Positions 7,282 through 14,246 of a stretch of 16,346 nucleotides of DNA are shown piece after piece (position 1 is the stretch's first letter; the number at the start of each line of letters is the position of its first letter). The notes under the pieces were generated by a model. The model saw only the letters and a program-made list of their open reading frames with translations. It made no database searches and had not been told where the DNA came from. A program made the position numbers and the translations under genes. Source of the stretch: an uncultured Prevotella sp. (GTDB taxonomy: Bacteria; Bacteroidota; Bacteroidia; Bacteroidales; Bacteroidaceae); NCBI GenBank assembly GCA_934203355.1, contig CAKPZC010000051.1:1-16346 (forward strand). Reading direction: 5' to 3'.

Positions 7282-8298
7282 TTAGTTTTTTAGAATCTTG
7301 TTCTTCATGCTTGGTGAATACCACACCTGCATGTTGCCATTCTTGTCGGCATAGATAAGATAAGCCATTAGCTCGGGGTGCTTTTCGAGCACCGCTTGTG
7401 CCTTGTCCAGTCCCATCACCATGAACGATGTGGCGTAGGCATCGGCCTCGGCACATCGTTTGGCAAGCACCGTAGCTGATAGAATGTTGTGTTGCACGGG
7501 GTAGCCAGTCATGGGGTCGATGGTATGTGCATATTTCTTACCATTCTTATAATAAAAGTTGCGGTAGTTGCCACTTGTAGCCATAGCCATATCTTTCACG
7601 TTGAGCACAGTCTGTAGTTCCTTGTCCACGGCAAGCGAGTCGTCTGATGGTTTTGTCACGCCAATCTTCCACGGCACTCGTTTCTCGGAAATGCCATGCG
7701 CCACTACCTCGCCACCAATCTCCACCATATAGTTTTCGATGCCATGTCGGCGGAGTAGGGCAGCCACCACGTCGCAACCATAGCCTTTGGCTATTGCGCT
7801 ACAGTCGAGCATTGTGCGCTTGTCTTTCTTGATGATGTATCCGTCGTTCAATGTCACACCCTTGTATCCCACGATAGAGCGCAGCGAGTCGATAGTGTGT
7901 TTTGTGGGAGGTGTTCCCGTCTTGAATCCGAATCCCCATTCGTTGACAAGTGGTGCCACGGTGATGTCGAATGCTCCGTTGGTATTGTCCGAAATCTCTT
8001 GCGCCAGATTGAACACAGTGCTAAACATGTTGTTCACCCGCACCCTTTCGTTGCGGTTGACGCGTGAGATTATCGATTCCTTGTTGAACATAGACAGGGC
8101 TGAGTCGACCTTGGCGAGTTCGGCAAGGATTTGTGTGTTGAGGCTTGTGTCGTTCTGGTAGGTGATGTGGTAGAAGGTGCCAAACACCTTTCCCTCGTCT
8201 TTCTGATAAGGAGTGCCGCGCTGTTGGCGCACAATAAAGATGGTTCCCGCTATGAGGAACAAGAGAAACGGCAGTTGCCAGTATATTTTCTTATTCAT
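7282..8298 (-). CDS. apbE: FAD:protein FMN transferase
   Basis: Mg-dependent enzyme that attaches FMN from FAD to a Thr or Ser of exported proteins such as NqrC/RnfG, outside the cytoplasmic membrane. The 338-residue product has an uncleaved membrane anchor (about residues 8-23; no lipobox Cys). ApbE motifs follow: VFGTFYHITY (38-47), GAFDITVAPLVNEWGFG (108-124), LDCSAIAKGYGCD (164-176, FAD site), ATSGNY (240-245), HTIDPMTGYPV (258-268) and AEADAYATSF (283-292, with Asp286 and Thr290 as likely metal ligands). Length is normal. It lies 11 bases after the exported protein gene and 14 bases before the Crp/Fnr gene. No obvious flavinylation target is encoded in this window; Na-NQR or Rnf elsewhere in the genome is the likely substrate. 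Confidence 0.95.
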   Translation of the reverse strand: MNKKIYWQLPFLLFLIAGTIFIVRQQRGTPYQKDEGKVFGTFYHITYQNDTSLNTQILAELAKVDSALSMFNKESIISRVNRNERVRVNNMFSTVFNLAQEISDNTNGAFDITVAPLVNEWGFGFKTGTPPTKHTIDSLRSIVGYKGVTLNDGYIIKKDKRTMLDCSAIAKGYGCDVVAALLRRHGIENYMVEIGGEVVAHGISEKRVPWKIGVTKPSDDSLAVDKELQTVLNVKDMAMATSGNYRNFYYKNGKKYAHTIDPMTGYPVQHNILSATVLAKRCAEADAYATSFMVMGLDKAQAVLEKHPELMAYLIYADKNGNMQVWYSPSMKNKILKN

Positions 8299-8309
8299 TG
8301 TGGTGAAGG

Positions 8310-9014
8310 TTAAAGTTCAAAAGTCACGTTGAATGTGCCTCCCATGCGTGTTCCGCCCTGTTTGCCGTAGCCAGGCACATACCATGTGTTGCCCATTGTG
8401 CCATTGTTGCCAAATAGATGTCGACGATAGCGGAAGCTCCATCCCAGACGTAAAGGCCCGGCTATCTTGGCATCCACTCCGAACACGCCTTCAATCCAGT
8501 GGTAGTTGGCCTTCACGTCGTGAGCCTCGAAGTCCACCTTGTCGCCCCATACGGGGTCGGTCAGGTCGTGGCCTAAGATGTCGAACTTGTAGTAGGTCAG
8601 CGCATATCTGAATCCTCCGTAAATTCTATAGTCGTCGTGTTTGTTTTTGGCTATGTTGAAGTCGAGTCCGATGCGTCCGTATGGTGCAGCTGTCTTGTAA
8701 GACAGCTTTGTGGCAACATCCTCGGCATTCGCTTTGCCATAGCCTATTTCCACAACGGGGAAGTACTTGTCGCGTAGGTTCAGTCGCATTGCAGCCTCGT
8801 ATTGTCCATAGTCGCTGAAAGCCAACTGAGCCAGTCCCACCACATCAGCCGAAACAGCGATATTGCGGAATAGGGCGATGGTGTCTGCCTTTTCGGTAGG
8901 GGTCTTGGCTATAGGTTTCTTTTGTGCGAAAACCATGGCAGGCATCATGTATAGGAGCACAATGCTAATCAGTGCCGCCCTTGAAATAGATGAGGAAATG
9001 CGCTTTTGCGTCAT
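8310..9014 (-). CDS. Exported protein, possible outer-membrane beta-barrel (DUF6048-like)
   Basis: Function unknown. The 234-residue product has a clear Sec signal peptide: MTQKRISSSISR, a hydrophobic core (about 13-28) and a probable cut after VFA (29-31). The mature part is rich in alternating aromatic and polar residues (RYALTYYKFDIL, YHWIEGVFGVDA, LRLGWSFRYRRHLF) and ends GTFNVTFEL. A Phe-containing terminal strand of this kind fits an outer-membrane barrel. From memory it resembles the Bacteroidetes family DUF6048, which often sits next to a DUF6452 lipoprotein, as here. The start at 9014 lies 50 bases inside the preceding lipoprotein gene. No later Met would keep the signal peptide, so the overlap seems real. 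Family name moderately sure; barrel topology inferred. Confidence 0.75.
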   Translation of the reverse strand: MTQKRISSSISRAALISIVLLYMMPAMVFAQKKPIAKTPTEKADTIALFRNIAVSADVVGLAQLAFSDYGQYEAAMRLNLRDKYFPVVEIGYGKANAEDVATKLSYKTAAPYGRIGLDFNIAKNKHDDYRIYGGFRYALTYYKFDILGHDLTDPVWGDKVDFEAHDVKANYHWIEGVFGVDAKIAGPLRLGWSFRYRRHLFGNNGTMGNTWYVPGYGKQGGTRMGGTFNVTFEL

Positions 9015-9483
9015 TGTATGTTACCTTATTATAATTAACAACTATGCTATCGATGGCGTTAGTAGTGAACCTCACGCCATTAATAATGTGGAATATTGCC
9101 GGGTTGCAGTCTATCGACTCGAAGTGTGGCAGGTTCTCCTTTTCAATCCACACTGTGTCGTTGACTATCAGTGTGGTGTCTTTCTTTGCAAGAGTGAAGT
9201 AGAACACGTCCTCCTTGCGTTGATAGCTCAATGGCAGTTGCAGGCTGTCGGTATCAGTGATGCGATTGATGAGCACCGTGTCTTCCTCGGGATTGTTGAT
9301 GTCGCGCGGTGTGCTCACAGTCAGCGAGTCGCTAAGCGTTTTCACTTCTCCCTTTAGGCTAAACGATGCGTGCACTCTGTTGCTCAGTGGACAGTCGAAT
9401 GTGGAGCATGCCGACAGTGCCGCCATCGCTACAGAAGCCAGTACCAAAGTCTTTGCCTTATTGTTTGTCTGATTGTTCATCAT
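8965..9483 (-). CDS. Lipoprotein (DUF6452-like)
   Basis: Function unknown. The 172-residue product starts with a lipoprotein signal: Lys9/Lys11, a hydrophobic stretch 12-22 and the lipobox LSAC with Cys26 as the lipid-modified residue. The mature part contains DCPL just after the lipid site and a second IDCNPAIFHI motif, so two Cys (31 and one around residue 124) could form a disulfide. The rest looks beta-rich. From memory it fits Bacteroidetes DUF6452. It begins on the ATGA that ends the glycosyltransferase gene (4-base overlap) and its end overlaps the exported protein gene by 50 bases, so all three are tightly coupled. Two ATG codons stand in tandem at the start; either may be used. Confidence 0.75.
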   Translation of the reverse strand: MMNNQTNNKAKTLVLASVAMAALSACSTFDCPLSNRVHASFSLKGEVKTLSDSLTVSTPRDINNPEEDTVLINRITDTDSLQLPLSYQRKEDVFYFTLAKKDTTLIVNDTVWIEKENLPHFESIDCNPAIFHIINGVRFTTNAIDSIVVNYNKVTYNDAKAHFLIYFKGGTD

Positions 9484-10466
9484 GCCTTGATATTAGCGAT
9501 GTCGCACTTCAGTGTCTTCTCAATCTGATAGTCGTTGCGGTTTTGTGACGAACGGCTTACGAGGTCGCCAATAAATCCAGCGAGGAAGAACTGAGTGCCT
9601 ATCATCATCATAGTCAGAGATATGTAGAAGTAGGGCGAGTCGGTGATGAGTCGCTGCGGAATGCCCTGCGACAGACACCACAGTTTGTCGATGCCCAATG
9701 CGAATGCCGAGACGAAGCCAATGAAGAACATCAGAGTGCCGAGGAATCCGAATACGTGCATGGGTTTCTTGCCGAAGCTCGACAGAAACCACAGAGTGAT
9801 GAGGTCGAGATATCCGTTGAAGAATCGGTTCCATCCCATGAATTTCGACGATCCATACTTGCGCGCCTGATGATGCACGGGTTTTTCTCCAATCTTGTCG
9901 AATCCTGCGTTTTTGGCGAGGTAGGGGATATAGCGGTGCATCTCACCGTAGACTTCAATATTTTTCACTACGTCGCGGCGATAGGACTTTAGTCCGCAGT
10001 TGAAGTCGTGTAGGTTGTGTATGCCGCTCACCTTGCGTGCAGTGGCATTAAACAGTTTTGTTGGTATAGTCTTTGATAGTGGGTCGCCCTGCTTGCGGTT
10101 TTGTTTGTATCCGCTCACGAGGTCGTATCCGTCGTCGACAATCATGTGGTAGAGAGCCGGAATCTCGTCGGGAGAGTCCTGTAGGTCGGCGTCCATGGTT
10201 ATCACTACATCGCCCTGAGCCTCTTTGAATCCGCAATACAGTGCAGGGCTCTTGCCGTAGTTGCGACGGAACTTTATGCCCTTGACGTATGGTGACTTTT
10301 GTGCGAGACCTTCGATAACGTCCCATGAGTGGTCGGTTGAGCCGTCGTTGACGAAAATCACCTCGAATGTGAAGTTGTTGGCTTTCATCACTCGTTCAAT
10401 CCATGCGTAAAGCTCTGGTATAGACTCCTCTTCGTTGAAAAGAGGAACAATGACTGTTATATCCAT
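9480..10466 (-). CDS. GT2 glycosyltransferase, polyprenyl-phosphate type (DPM1/GtrB/ArnC-like)
   Basis: Transfers a sugar from a nucleotide donor, most likely onto undecaprenyl phosphate at the inner membrane. The 328-residue product has a GT-A domain (1-220) with VIVPLFNEEESI (5-16), FVNDGSTD (38-45), the metal-binding DADLQD (92-97) and the acceptor-loop motif ARKYGSSKF (201-209). Two membrane helices follow (about 236-258 and 280-300), the layout of the GtrB/YkcC group. Donor and product cannot be told from sequence. It lies 33 bases after the DUF4199 gene and overlaps the lipoprotein gene by 4 bases, suggesting a shared envelope function. Lipid-linked sugar supply for a surface glycan or lipid A modification is a reasonable inference. 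Confidence 0.9.
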   Translation of the reverse strand: MDITVIVPLFNEEESIPELYAWIERVMKANNFTFEVIFVNDGSTDHSWDVIEGLAQKSPYVKGIKFRRNYGKSPALYCGFKEAQGDVVITMDADLQDSPDEIPALYHMIVDDGYDLVSGYKQNRKQGDPLSKTIPTKLFNATARKVSGIHNLHDFNCGLKSYRRDVVKNIEVYGEMHRYIPYLAKNAGFDKIGEKPVHHQARKYGSSKFMGWNRFFNGYLDLITLWFLSSFGKKPMHVFGFLGTLMFFIGFVSAFALGIDKLWCLSQGIPQRLITDSPYFYISLTMMMIGTQFFLAGFIGDLVSRSSQNRNDYQIEKTLKCDIANIKA

Positions 10467-10499
10467 ATGTTTTAGCTTGTTTTCAAAATTAATAAAGTT

Positions 10500-11021
10500 C
10501 TATTGTTTAATTTTTCTCATGCACACCGCTGCAATAGGAAGACTTGTCACCACCCCAATGATAATATTCTGCATCATGAAAATAAATGCCCATTGTATGG
10601 GTGTGAGCATTGTCACCATGTCGATGTTTTGCTTTAGTTCTTCCTTTGGAATGCCGTTCTGCTCGTATAATGGCATAAGCATTGTCATGCTTTCGGTTAT
10701 CAAGCGTGCGAAAGTGCCGTGGTCGAGAAAGCGGAAATAGGAAAACTGTACGAGTGCGAACACCAGCGAGGCGTAGAAGAAACTGTACACGCCATAGGCG
10801 AAGGCTCGTCTGAACGATATGTAGCCGCCAAGTGTCAGGTCGCGGAACTTGGTCAGTCGCCATGCTATTATAAAAGGTGTGGCGATGGCAAGAATATTGC
10901 CAAATGCTCCTGCCGGGACTAATGTTATACACGCAAAACTTGCAGTCCATAATAGCGACAATATTATAGCGTCCTGTCGTGCAAATGCCTTAAGTTGGAT
11001 AAAATTCTCTATTCTTATCAT
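10500..11021 (-). CDS. DUF4199 family membrane protein
   Basis: Function unknown. The 173-residue product has four hydrophobic segments (about residues 18-38, 40-55, 74-94 and 142-166). A polar segment after the third helix contains the acidic-Lys stretch EELKQNIDMVTML. This matches DUF4199, a Bacteroidetes family of small four-helix membrane proteins often placed before a GT2 glycosyltransferase, as here. The two may work together at the inner membrane, for instance in moving or presenting the lipid-linked sugar, but this is only inferred from gene order. It is the first gene of the six-gene operon, with a -7 element 32 bases upstream. Confidence 0.82.
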   Translation of the reverse strand: MIRIENFIQLKAFARQDAIILSLLWTASFACITLVPAGAFGNILAIATPFIIAWRLTKFRDLTLGGYISFRRAFAYGVYSFFYASLVFALVQFSYFRFLDHGTFARLITESMTMLMPLYEQNGIPKEELKQNIDMVTMLTPIQWAFIFMMQNIIIGVVTSLPIAAVCMRKIKQ

Positions 11022-11052
11022 TAAATAATGTGTATGTTTTATAAAACAAGTG

Positions 11053-11060
11053 CAAACTTA
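11053..11060 (-). promoter_or_regulatory. Probable -7 element for the DUF4199-to-crp operon
   Basis: The minus strand reads TAAGTTTG, an exact TAnnTTTG match, 32 bases before the DUF4199 ATG. No TTTG box is found at the usual distance upstream (around 11080), so the promoter may be weak or need an activator. Genes in this operon are packed with gaps of at most 33 bases, so this is likely its main promoter. Confidence 0.55.
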
Positions 11061-11192
11061 CTACTTTTTTTTGGGATTCTTGAAGGTATGGCTTAAATAT
11101 TACGTTTTTTCAACTTTTTTGTGTCAATGGCGTTTGCTGAGAATGGATAGATTATGAATAAATGTTAATATCTGAAATTTTTCTGCTTAAAG

Positions 11193-11224
11193 TTTTGTGG
11201 TTTCAGAAAAAACCTATACCTTTG
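11193..11224 (+). promoter_or_regulatory. Strong Bacteroidetes promoter of the SRP RNA-tRNA-Thr unit
   Basis: TTTTG at 11193-11197 and TACCTTTG at 11217-11224 are separated by 19 bases, the ideal Bacteroidetes spacing. The predicted start is near 11231, about 19 bases ahead of the annotated SRP RNA and 31 bases ahead of its conserved core. Confidence 0.8.
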
Positions 11225-11249
11225 CACTCGCTTTAGAAAAAGACATGGA

Positions 11250-11345
11250 CAAGTCTTATACGGCCAGCTCCCTTCGAATCCTCCAGGACGGGAACGTAGC
11301 AAAGGTAGTTGGTTGTAGCGGCGCGATATGAGTAGCTTGCCCACC
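11250..11345 (+). ncRNA. ffs: Signal recognition particle RNA (bacterial small, 4.5S-like)
   Basis: RNA scaffold of SRP; with Ffh and FtsY it delivers membrane proteins during translation. The conserved helix 8 is visible: CCAGG (11283-11287), a three-pair stem ACG/CGT closing a GGAA tetraloop (11291-11294), then AGCA (11298-11301). AGG opposite AGCA is the universal symmetric loop that binds Ffh. The outer helix pairs GGCCAGCT (11262-11269) with AGCTTGCC (11334-11341) with one mismatch, and the 3' half resembles the GTAGCTGGCAG end of E. coli 4.5S RNA. No Alu domain is present, so this is the short form. Ends are approximate: the 5' end may reach the transcription start near 11231, and the 3' end probably abuts the tRNA at 11347. 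Confidence 0.9.
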
Positions 11346-11346
11346 C

Positions 11347-11420
11347 GCCTCTTTAGCTCAGTTGGCCAGAGCACGTGATTTGTAATCTCGGGGTCGTTGG
11401 TTCGAATCCGACAAGAGGCT
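11347..11420 (+). tRNA. tRNA-Thr (TGT)
   Basis: 74-base cloverleaf: acceptor GCCTCTT/AAGAGGC, D stem GCTC/GAGC, anticodon loop TTTGTAA with anticodon TGT (decodes ACA/ACN as threonine), T arm GTTGG/CCGAC with loop TTCGAAT, and discriminator T. CCA is not encoded. The anticodon stem CGTGA/TCTCG has a T-T mismatch at its middle pair. It starts within a few bases of the SRP RNA 3' end and shares its promoter and terminator, so the two must be separated by processing, probably by RNase P. Confidence 0.95.
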
Positions 11421-11433
11421 CAAAATTTCGATT

Positions 11434-11469
11434 AAGGACATGACTTTAACGAGTCTTGTCCTTTTTTTT
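11434..11469 (+). terminator. Intrinsic terminator of the SRP RNA-tRNA-Thr unit
   Basis: AAGGACATGACT (11434-11445) pairs with AGTCTTGTCCTT (11452-11463), a 12-bp stem with one mismatch and a six-base loop, followed by a run of eight T (11462-11469). It is 13 bases after the tRNA and separates it from the next promoter. Confidence 0.9.
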
Positions 11470-11480
11470 ATGCCATAAAC

Positions 11481-11511
11481 TTTGATATTAAACGGATTTT
11501 CTGTAATTTTG
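11481..11511 (+). promoter_or_regulatory. Promoter of the flavin-reductase-like gene
   Basis: TTTG (11481-11484), 19 bases, TAATTTTG (11504-11511): an exact match to the Bacteroidetes consensus. Predicted start near 11518, 22 bases before the ATG at 11540. Confidence 0.75.
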
Positions 11512-11539
11512 TATTGAATTTTTTAAAACCAAAGAAATA

Positions 11540-12049
11540 ATGAGAAAAATTGAAGTATCAGAGTTAAATGACAATGTGTTTACAACAATAGGCAAGGAGT
11601 GGATGCTCATAACAGCCGGCAACAAGCAGAGTTTCAACATGATGACAGCGTCGTGGGGATGTCTTGGATGGCTATGGAACAAGCCTGTTGCAGTGATGTT
11701 TGTGCGTCCTGAACGTTATACCCATGAGTTTGTGGAGCAACACGACAATGTGGGTCTTGTTTTTCTTGGCAATACAGAGCAGGCGCGCAAGGCTTACGCA
11801 TTCTGTGGCTCAAAGTCGGGACGCGACTTCGACAAGGCTGCTGAGTGCAACCTTACACCAGTTGAGACCGAAAATGGCTGCATCACTTTTGCCGAGGCAC
11901 GACTCACACTCGAGTGTCGCAAGCTGTATAAGACAAAGATTCGCCCCGAAGAGATGCTCGATAAGTCGATAGAGCAGTGGTATGGCGACAAAGGTGGGCT
12001 TCACGACGTGTACGTGATGGAGATTCTTGCCGCAAGTGTAGCCGAGTAA
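11540..12049 (+). CDS. Flavin reductase-like, FMN-binding protein
   Basis: Probable cytosolic flavoprotein of the flavin reductase-like (split-barrel FMN-binding) family, which reduces flavins with NAD(P)H or uses bound FMN as an electron carrier. The 169-residue product shows the expected pattern: WMLITAGNKQSFNMMTASWG (21-40) near the FMN site, then KPVAVMFVRPERYTHEFV (48-65), which contacts the flavin phosphate, and LVFLGN later. Length is normal for a one-domain member. The true substrate is unknown. The ATG at 11540 is the first in frame after a good promoter. The next gene begins 34 bases later and is likely in the same transcript. Confidence 0.87.
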   Translation: MRKIEVSELNDNVFTTIGKEWMLITAGNKQSFNMMTASWGCLGWLWNKPVAVMFVRPERYTHEFVEQHDNVGLVFLGNTEQARKAYAFCGSKSGRDFDKAAECNLTPVETENGCITFAEARLTLECRKLYKTKIRPEEMLDKSIEQWYGDKGGLHDVYVMEILAASVAE

Positions 12050-12083
12050 ACAATGATAGTATTAAATATTATCCCCAAACAAA

Positions 12084-12809
12084 ATGAAAATAGACAAATA
12101 CAAACTTCTCGCAGCCCTTGTGCGTTCGTTCTTCGACGCCTTCTCGTCGGGAATTGTCGATAATAGTGAGGTGCAGGATGCCGAGCGCCGATTGCCTAAA
12201 AACGTCAAGCAGTCGATGCTTGAGCATTACGAGCACATCGCTCCAGTTTTTTTCGATACAATGTTCTTCCCACTTGCAGCCATGAATTTCGAGTATGAGG
12301 ATATAGAGCGTGTGGTGCGTGAGTCGCAACAGCGCGGCGACGACATGATGTCACTTGTCAAGACGGCTTGTGCCTCGCAGCAACTCTACGACGCTATGGT
12401 GGCAGAATACAAGCGCAACTTCACGTCGCTTCTTGGTGGACGTTGTGCAGCAGTGGCCGACCATCTTAACAATTACACACGCCAGTCGGGCGAGACGCTA
12501 AAGGGTGTCGACTCCGACCGTGCCATAGAACTTGTTGTGCGTGTTGTGATGTATGCCTATGCACGTGGCTTGCGCCAGTCGGCAAAGCAGACCAAACAAT
12601 CGCTTCGTCAGACAACATTGTTCCGCCTGTTGCTCGATGCCATGAACGTGCTGTTGCTTGAGGAGGCAGCCGACTTCGGCAGTTGCGACGAGGACCTTGC
12701 CCAAATGTTTCATCTTGTGTGTCTCAACGACCATAACTTCACGGTGATGACTGCCGAGATGGACCGCACTTACGACGAGCTTGTGCGCAAGGAAGGCATT
12801 GAACAATAA
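12084..12809 (+). CDS. Hypothetical helical protein, family not recognised
   Basis: I do not recognise this 241-residue protein. It has no signal peptide and no membrane segment, and appears almost all alpha-helical and soluble. Visible features: an N-terminal helix KLLAALVRSFFDAFSSGIV, a patch RRLPKNVKQSMLEHYEHIAP around 35-54, and a Gln/Lys-rich stretch RQSAKQTKQSLRQTTLFRLL (164-183). The C-terminal half is acidic (EEAADFGSCDEDLAQ). Codon use matches the neighbouring genes and the reading frame is long and clean, so it is a real gene. It follows the flavin-reductase-like gene by 34 bases and is likely co-transcribed, ending before the MFS promoter. No function is proposed. Confidence 0.85.
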   Translation: MKIDKYKLLAALVRSFFDAFSSGIVDNSEVQDAERRLPKNVKQSMLEHYEHIAPVFFDTMFFPLAAMNFEYEDIERVVRESQQRGDDMMSLVKTACASQQLYDAMVAEYKRNFTSLLGGRCAAVADHLNNYTRQSGETLKGVDSDRAIELVVRVVMYAYARGLRQSAKQTKQSLRQTTLFRLLLDAMNVLLLEEAADFGSCDEDLAQMFHLVCLNDHNFTVMTAEMDRTYDELVRKEGIEQ

Positions 12810-12843
12810 ATGAAACAATAACGCGCAAAAATGAATAAAATCG

Positions 12844-12875
12844 TTTTGTGTTTTCTGAGAATTACACTACCTTTG
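12844..12875 (+). promoter_or_regulatory. Promoter of the MFS transporter gene
   Basis: TTTTG (12844-12848), 19 bases, TACCTTTG (12868-12875), followed by C: a near-ideal Bacteroidetes promoter. Predicted start near 12882, leaving a leader of about 32 bases that is A-rich before the ATG at 12914. Confidence 0.8.
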
Positions 12876-12913
12876 CATTAAACTAATCAAAAAAATTATC
12901 AAAAACAAATTAA

Positions 12914-14245
12914 ATGGAACCTAATAAGACCAGCCAAAGAAGCCCCATCTCGTGGGTGCCAACACTTTATTTTGCCATGGGTATGCCCTTTGTGGTGCTC
13001 AACATGGTGTGTACACTTATGTTTAAAGGACTCGATGTGAGCGATGCCCAGATTGCATTCTGGACTTCAATAATCATGTTCCCATGGACATTGAAGCCAC
13101 TTTGGAGTCCATTGCTCGAAATCTACAAGACAAAGAAATTCTTCGTGATATTCACGCAGATAGCCACAGGTTGTATTTTCGGACTGGTGGCATTGGCCCT
13201 GCACTTGCCCAACTTCTTTGCCGTGTGTATAGCCCTACTTGCCATAATAGCCTTCAGTGGAGCCACTCACGATGTGGCAGCCGACGGTGTTTACATGGCA
13301 TCGCTCTCGAAGGACGATCAGGCTCGCTACATTGGATGGCAGGGAGCATTCTATAATATAGCCAAGATTGCTGCAACAGGCGGACTTGTCTATCTTGCTG
13401 GTATGCTCATCGAGACTTATACAGGCGACACTACAGGTATGGATGCTGCCGCTGCCTCTGCTGCCAAGCATCAGGGCACAGTAATGGCATGGACTATAAT
13501 AATGGCTGTGATAGGCATTATCATGGTGCTTCTTGGATTCTACAATGCCAAGTTTGTGCCGTCTGAGGCAAAGAAGAATGCCGAGGAGCGTCCAGGATTC
13601 AAGGAGACAATGGTGGAGCTTGGCAATGTGTTTGTCGACCTTTTCCGCAAGCGCCATATCGTTTACTATATCTTCTTCATTGTGCTCTATCGCTTTGCCG
13701 AGGGTTTTGTGATGAAGATAGTGCCGTTGTTCCTCAAGGCCGACCGTGCCAACCAGGGACTTGGACTCTCCGAGAAGGAGATAGGTTTGTGCTATGGCAC
13801 GTTTGGAGCGGCAGCCTTCGTCATAGGTAGTATTCTTGCAGGCTACTATGTGGCACATCGCGGTTTGCAGAAGTCGCTTTTCTCTCTGTGCTGCGTGTTC
13901 AACCTTCCGTTTGTGGCCTACACACTTCTTGCCATCTATCAGCCCGAGAGTCTTGTGCTCATTGGCGGCGGTATAGTGCTTGAGTACTTTGGCTATGGTT
14001 TCGGCTTCGTGGGACTCACGCTCTTCATGATGCAGCAGATAGCTCCTGGCAAGCATCAGATGGCACATTATGCCTTCGCATCGGGCATTATGAACCTTGG
14101 TGTTATGCTTCCTGGTATGCTCAGCGGATACGTGAGCGACTGGCTCGGCTATCGCCACTTCTTCATCTTTGTGCTCGTGTGCACCATCCCAGCATTCCTC
14201 ATCACATGGTTTGTGCCGTTCACATATCCTGACAAGAAGAAGTAA
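12914..14245 (+). CDS. MFS transporter of the AmpG-like (PAT) family, probable disaccharide importer
   Basis: Inner-membrane proton-coupled transporter of 443 residues with about 12 hydrophobic segments. The AmpG-family marker SGATHDVAADG (115-125) lies at the end of the fourth helix (AmpG itself has ATQDIAVDG). A central loop (about 212-235) is charged, as usual between the two six-helix halves. AmpG proteins carry GlcNAc-anhydroMurNAc peptides, and relatives in Bacteroidetes often sit next to glycoside phosphorylases. Here the next gene encodes a GH130 phosphorylase, so a beta-mannosyl disaccharide such as Man-GlcNAc or mannobiose is the likely substrate. Muropeptide uptake remains possible. 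It has its own strong promoter, and no terminator was found before the phosphorylase. Confidence 0.88.
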   Translation: MEPNKTSQRSPISWVPTLYFAMGMPFVVLNMVCTLMFKGLDVSDAQIAFWTSIIMFPWTLKPLWSPLLEIYKTKKFFVIFTQIATGCIFGLVALALHLPNFFAVCIALLAIIAFSGATHDVAADGVYMASLSKDDQARYIGWQGAFYNIAKIAATGGLVYLAGMLIETYTGDTTGMDAAAASAAKHQGTVMAWTIIMAVIGIIMVLLGFYNAKFVPSEAKKNAEERPGFKETMVELGNVFVDLFRKRHIVYYIFFIVLYRFAEGFVMKIVPLFLKADRANQGLGLSEKEIGLCYGTFGAAAFVIGSILAGYYVAHRGLQKSLFSLCCVFNLPFVAYTLLAIYQPESLVLIGGGIVLEYFGYGFGFVGLTLFMMQQIAPGKHQMAHYAFASGIMNLGVMLPGMLSGYVSDWLGYRHFFIFVLVCTIPAFLITWFVPFTYPDKKK

Positions 14246-14246
14246 A

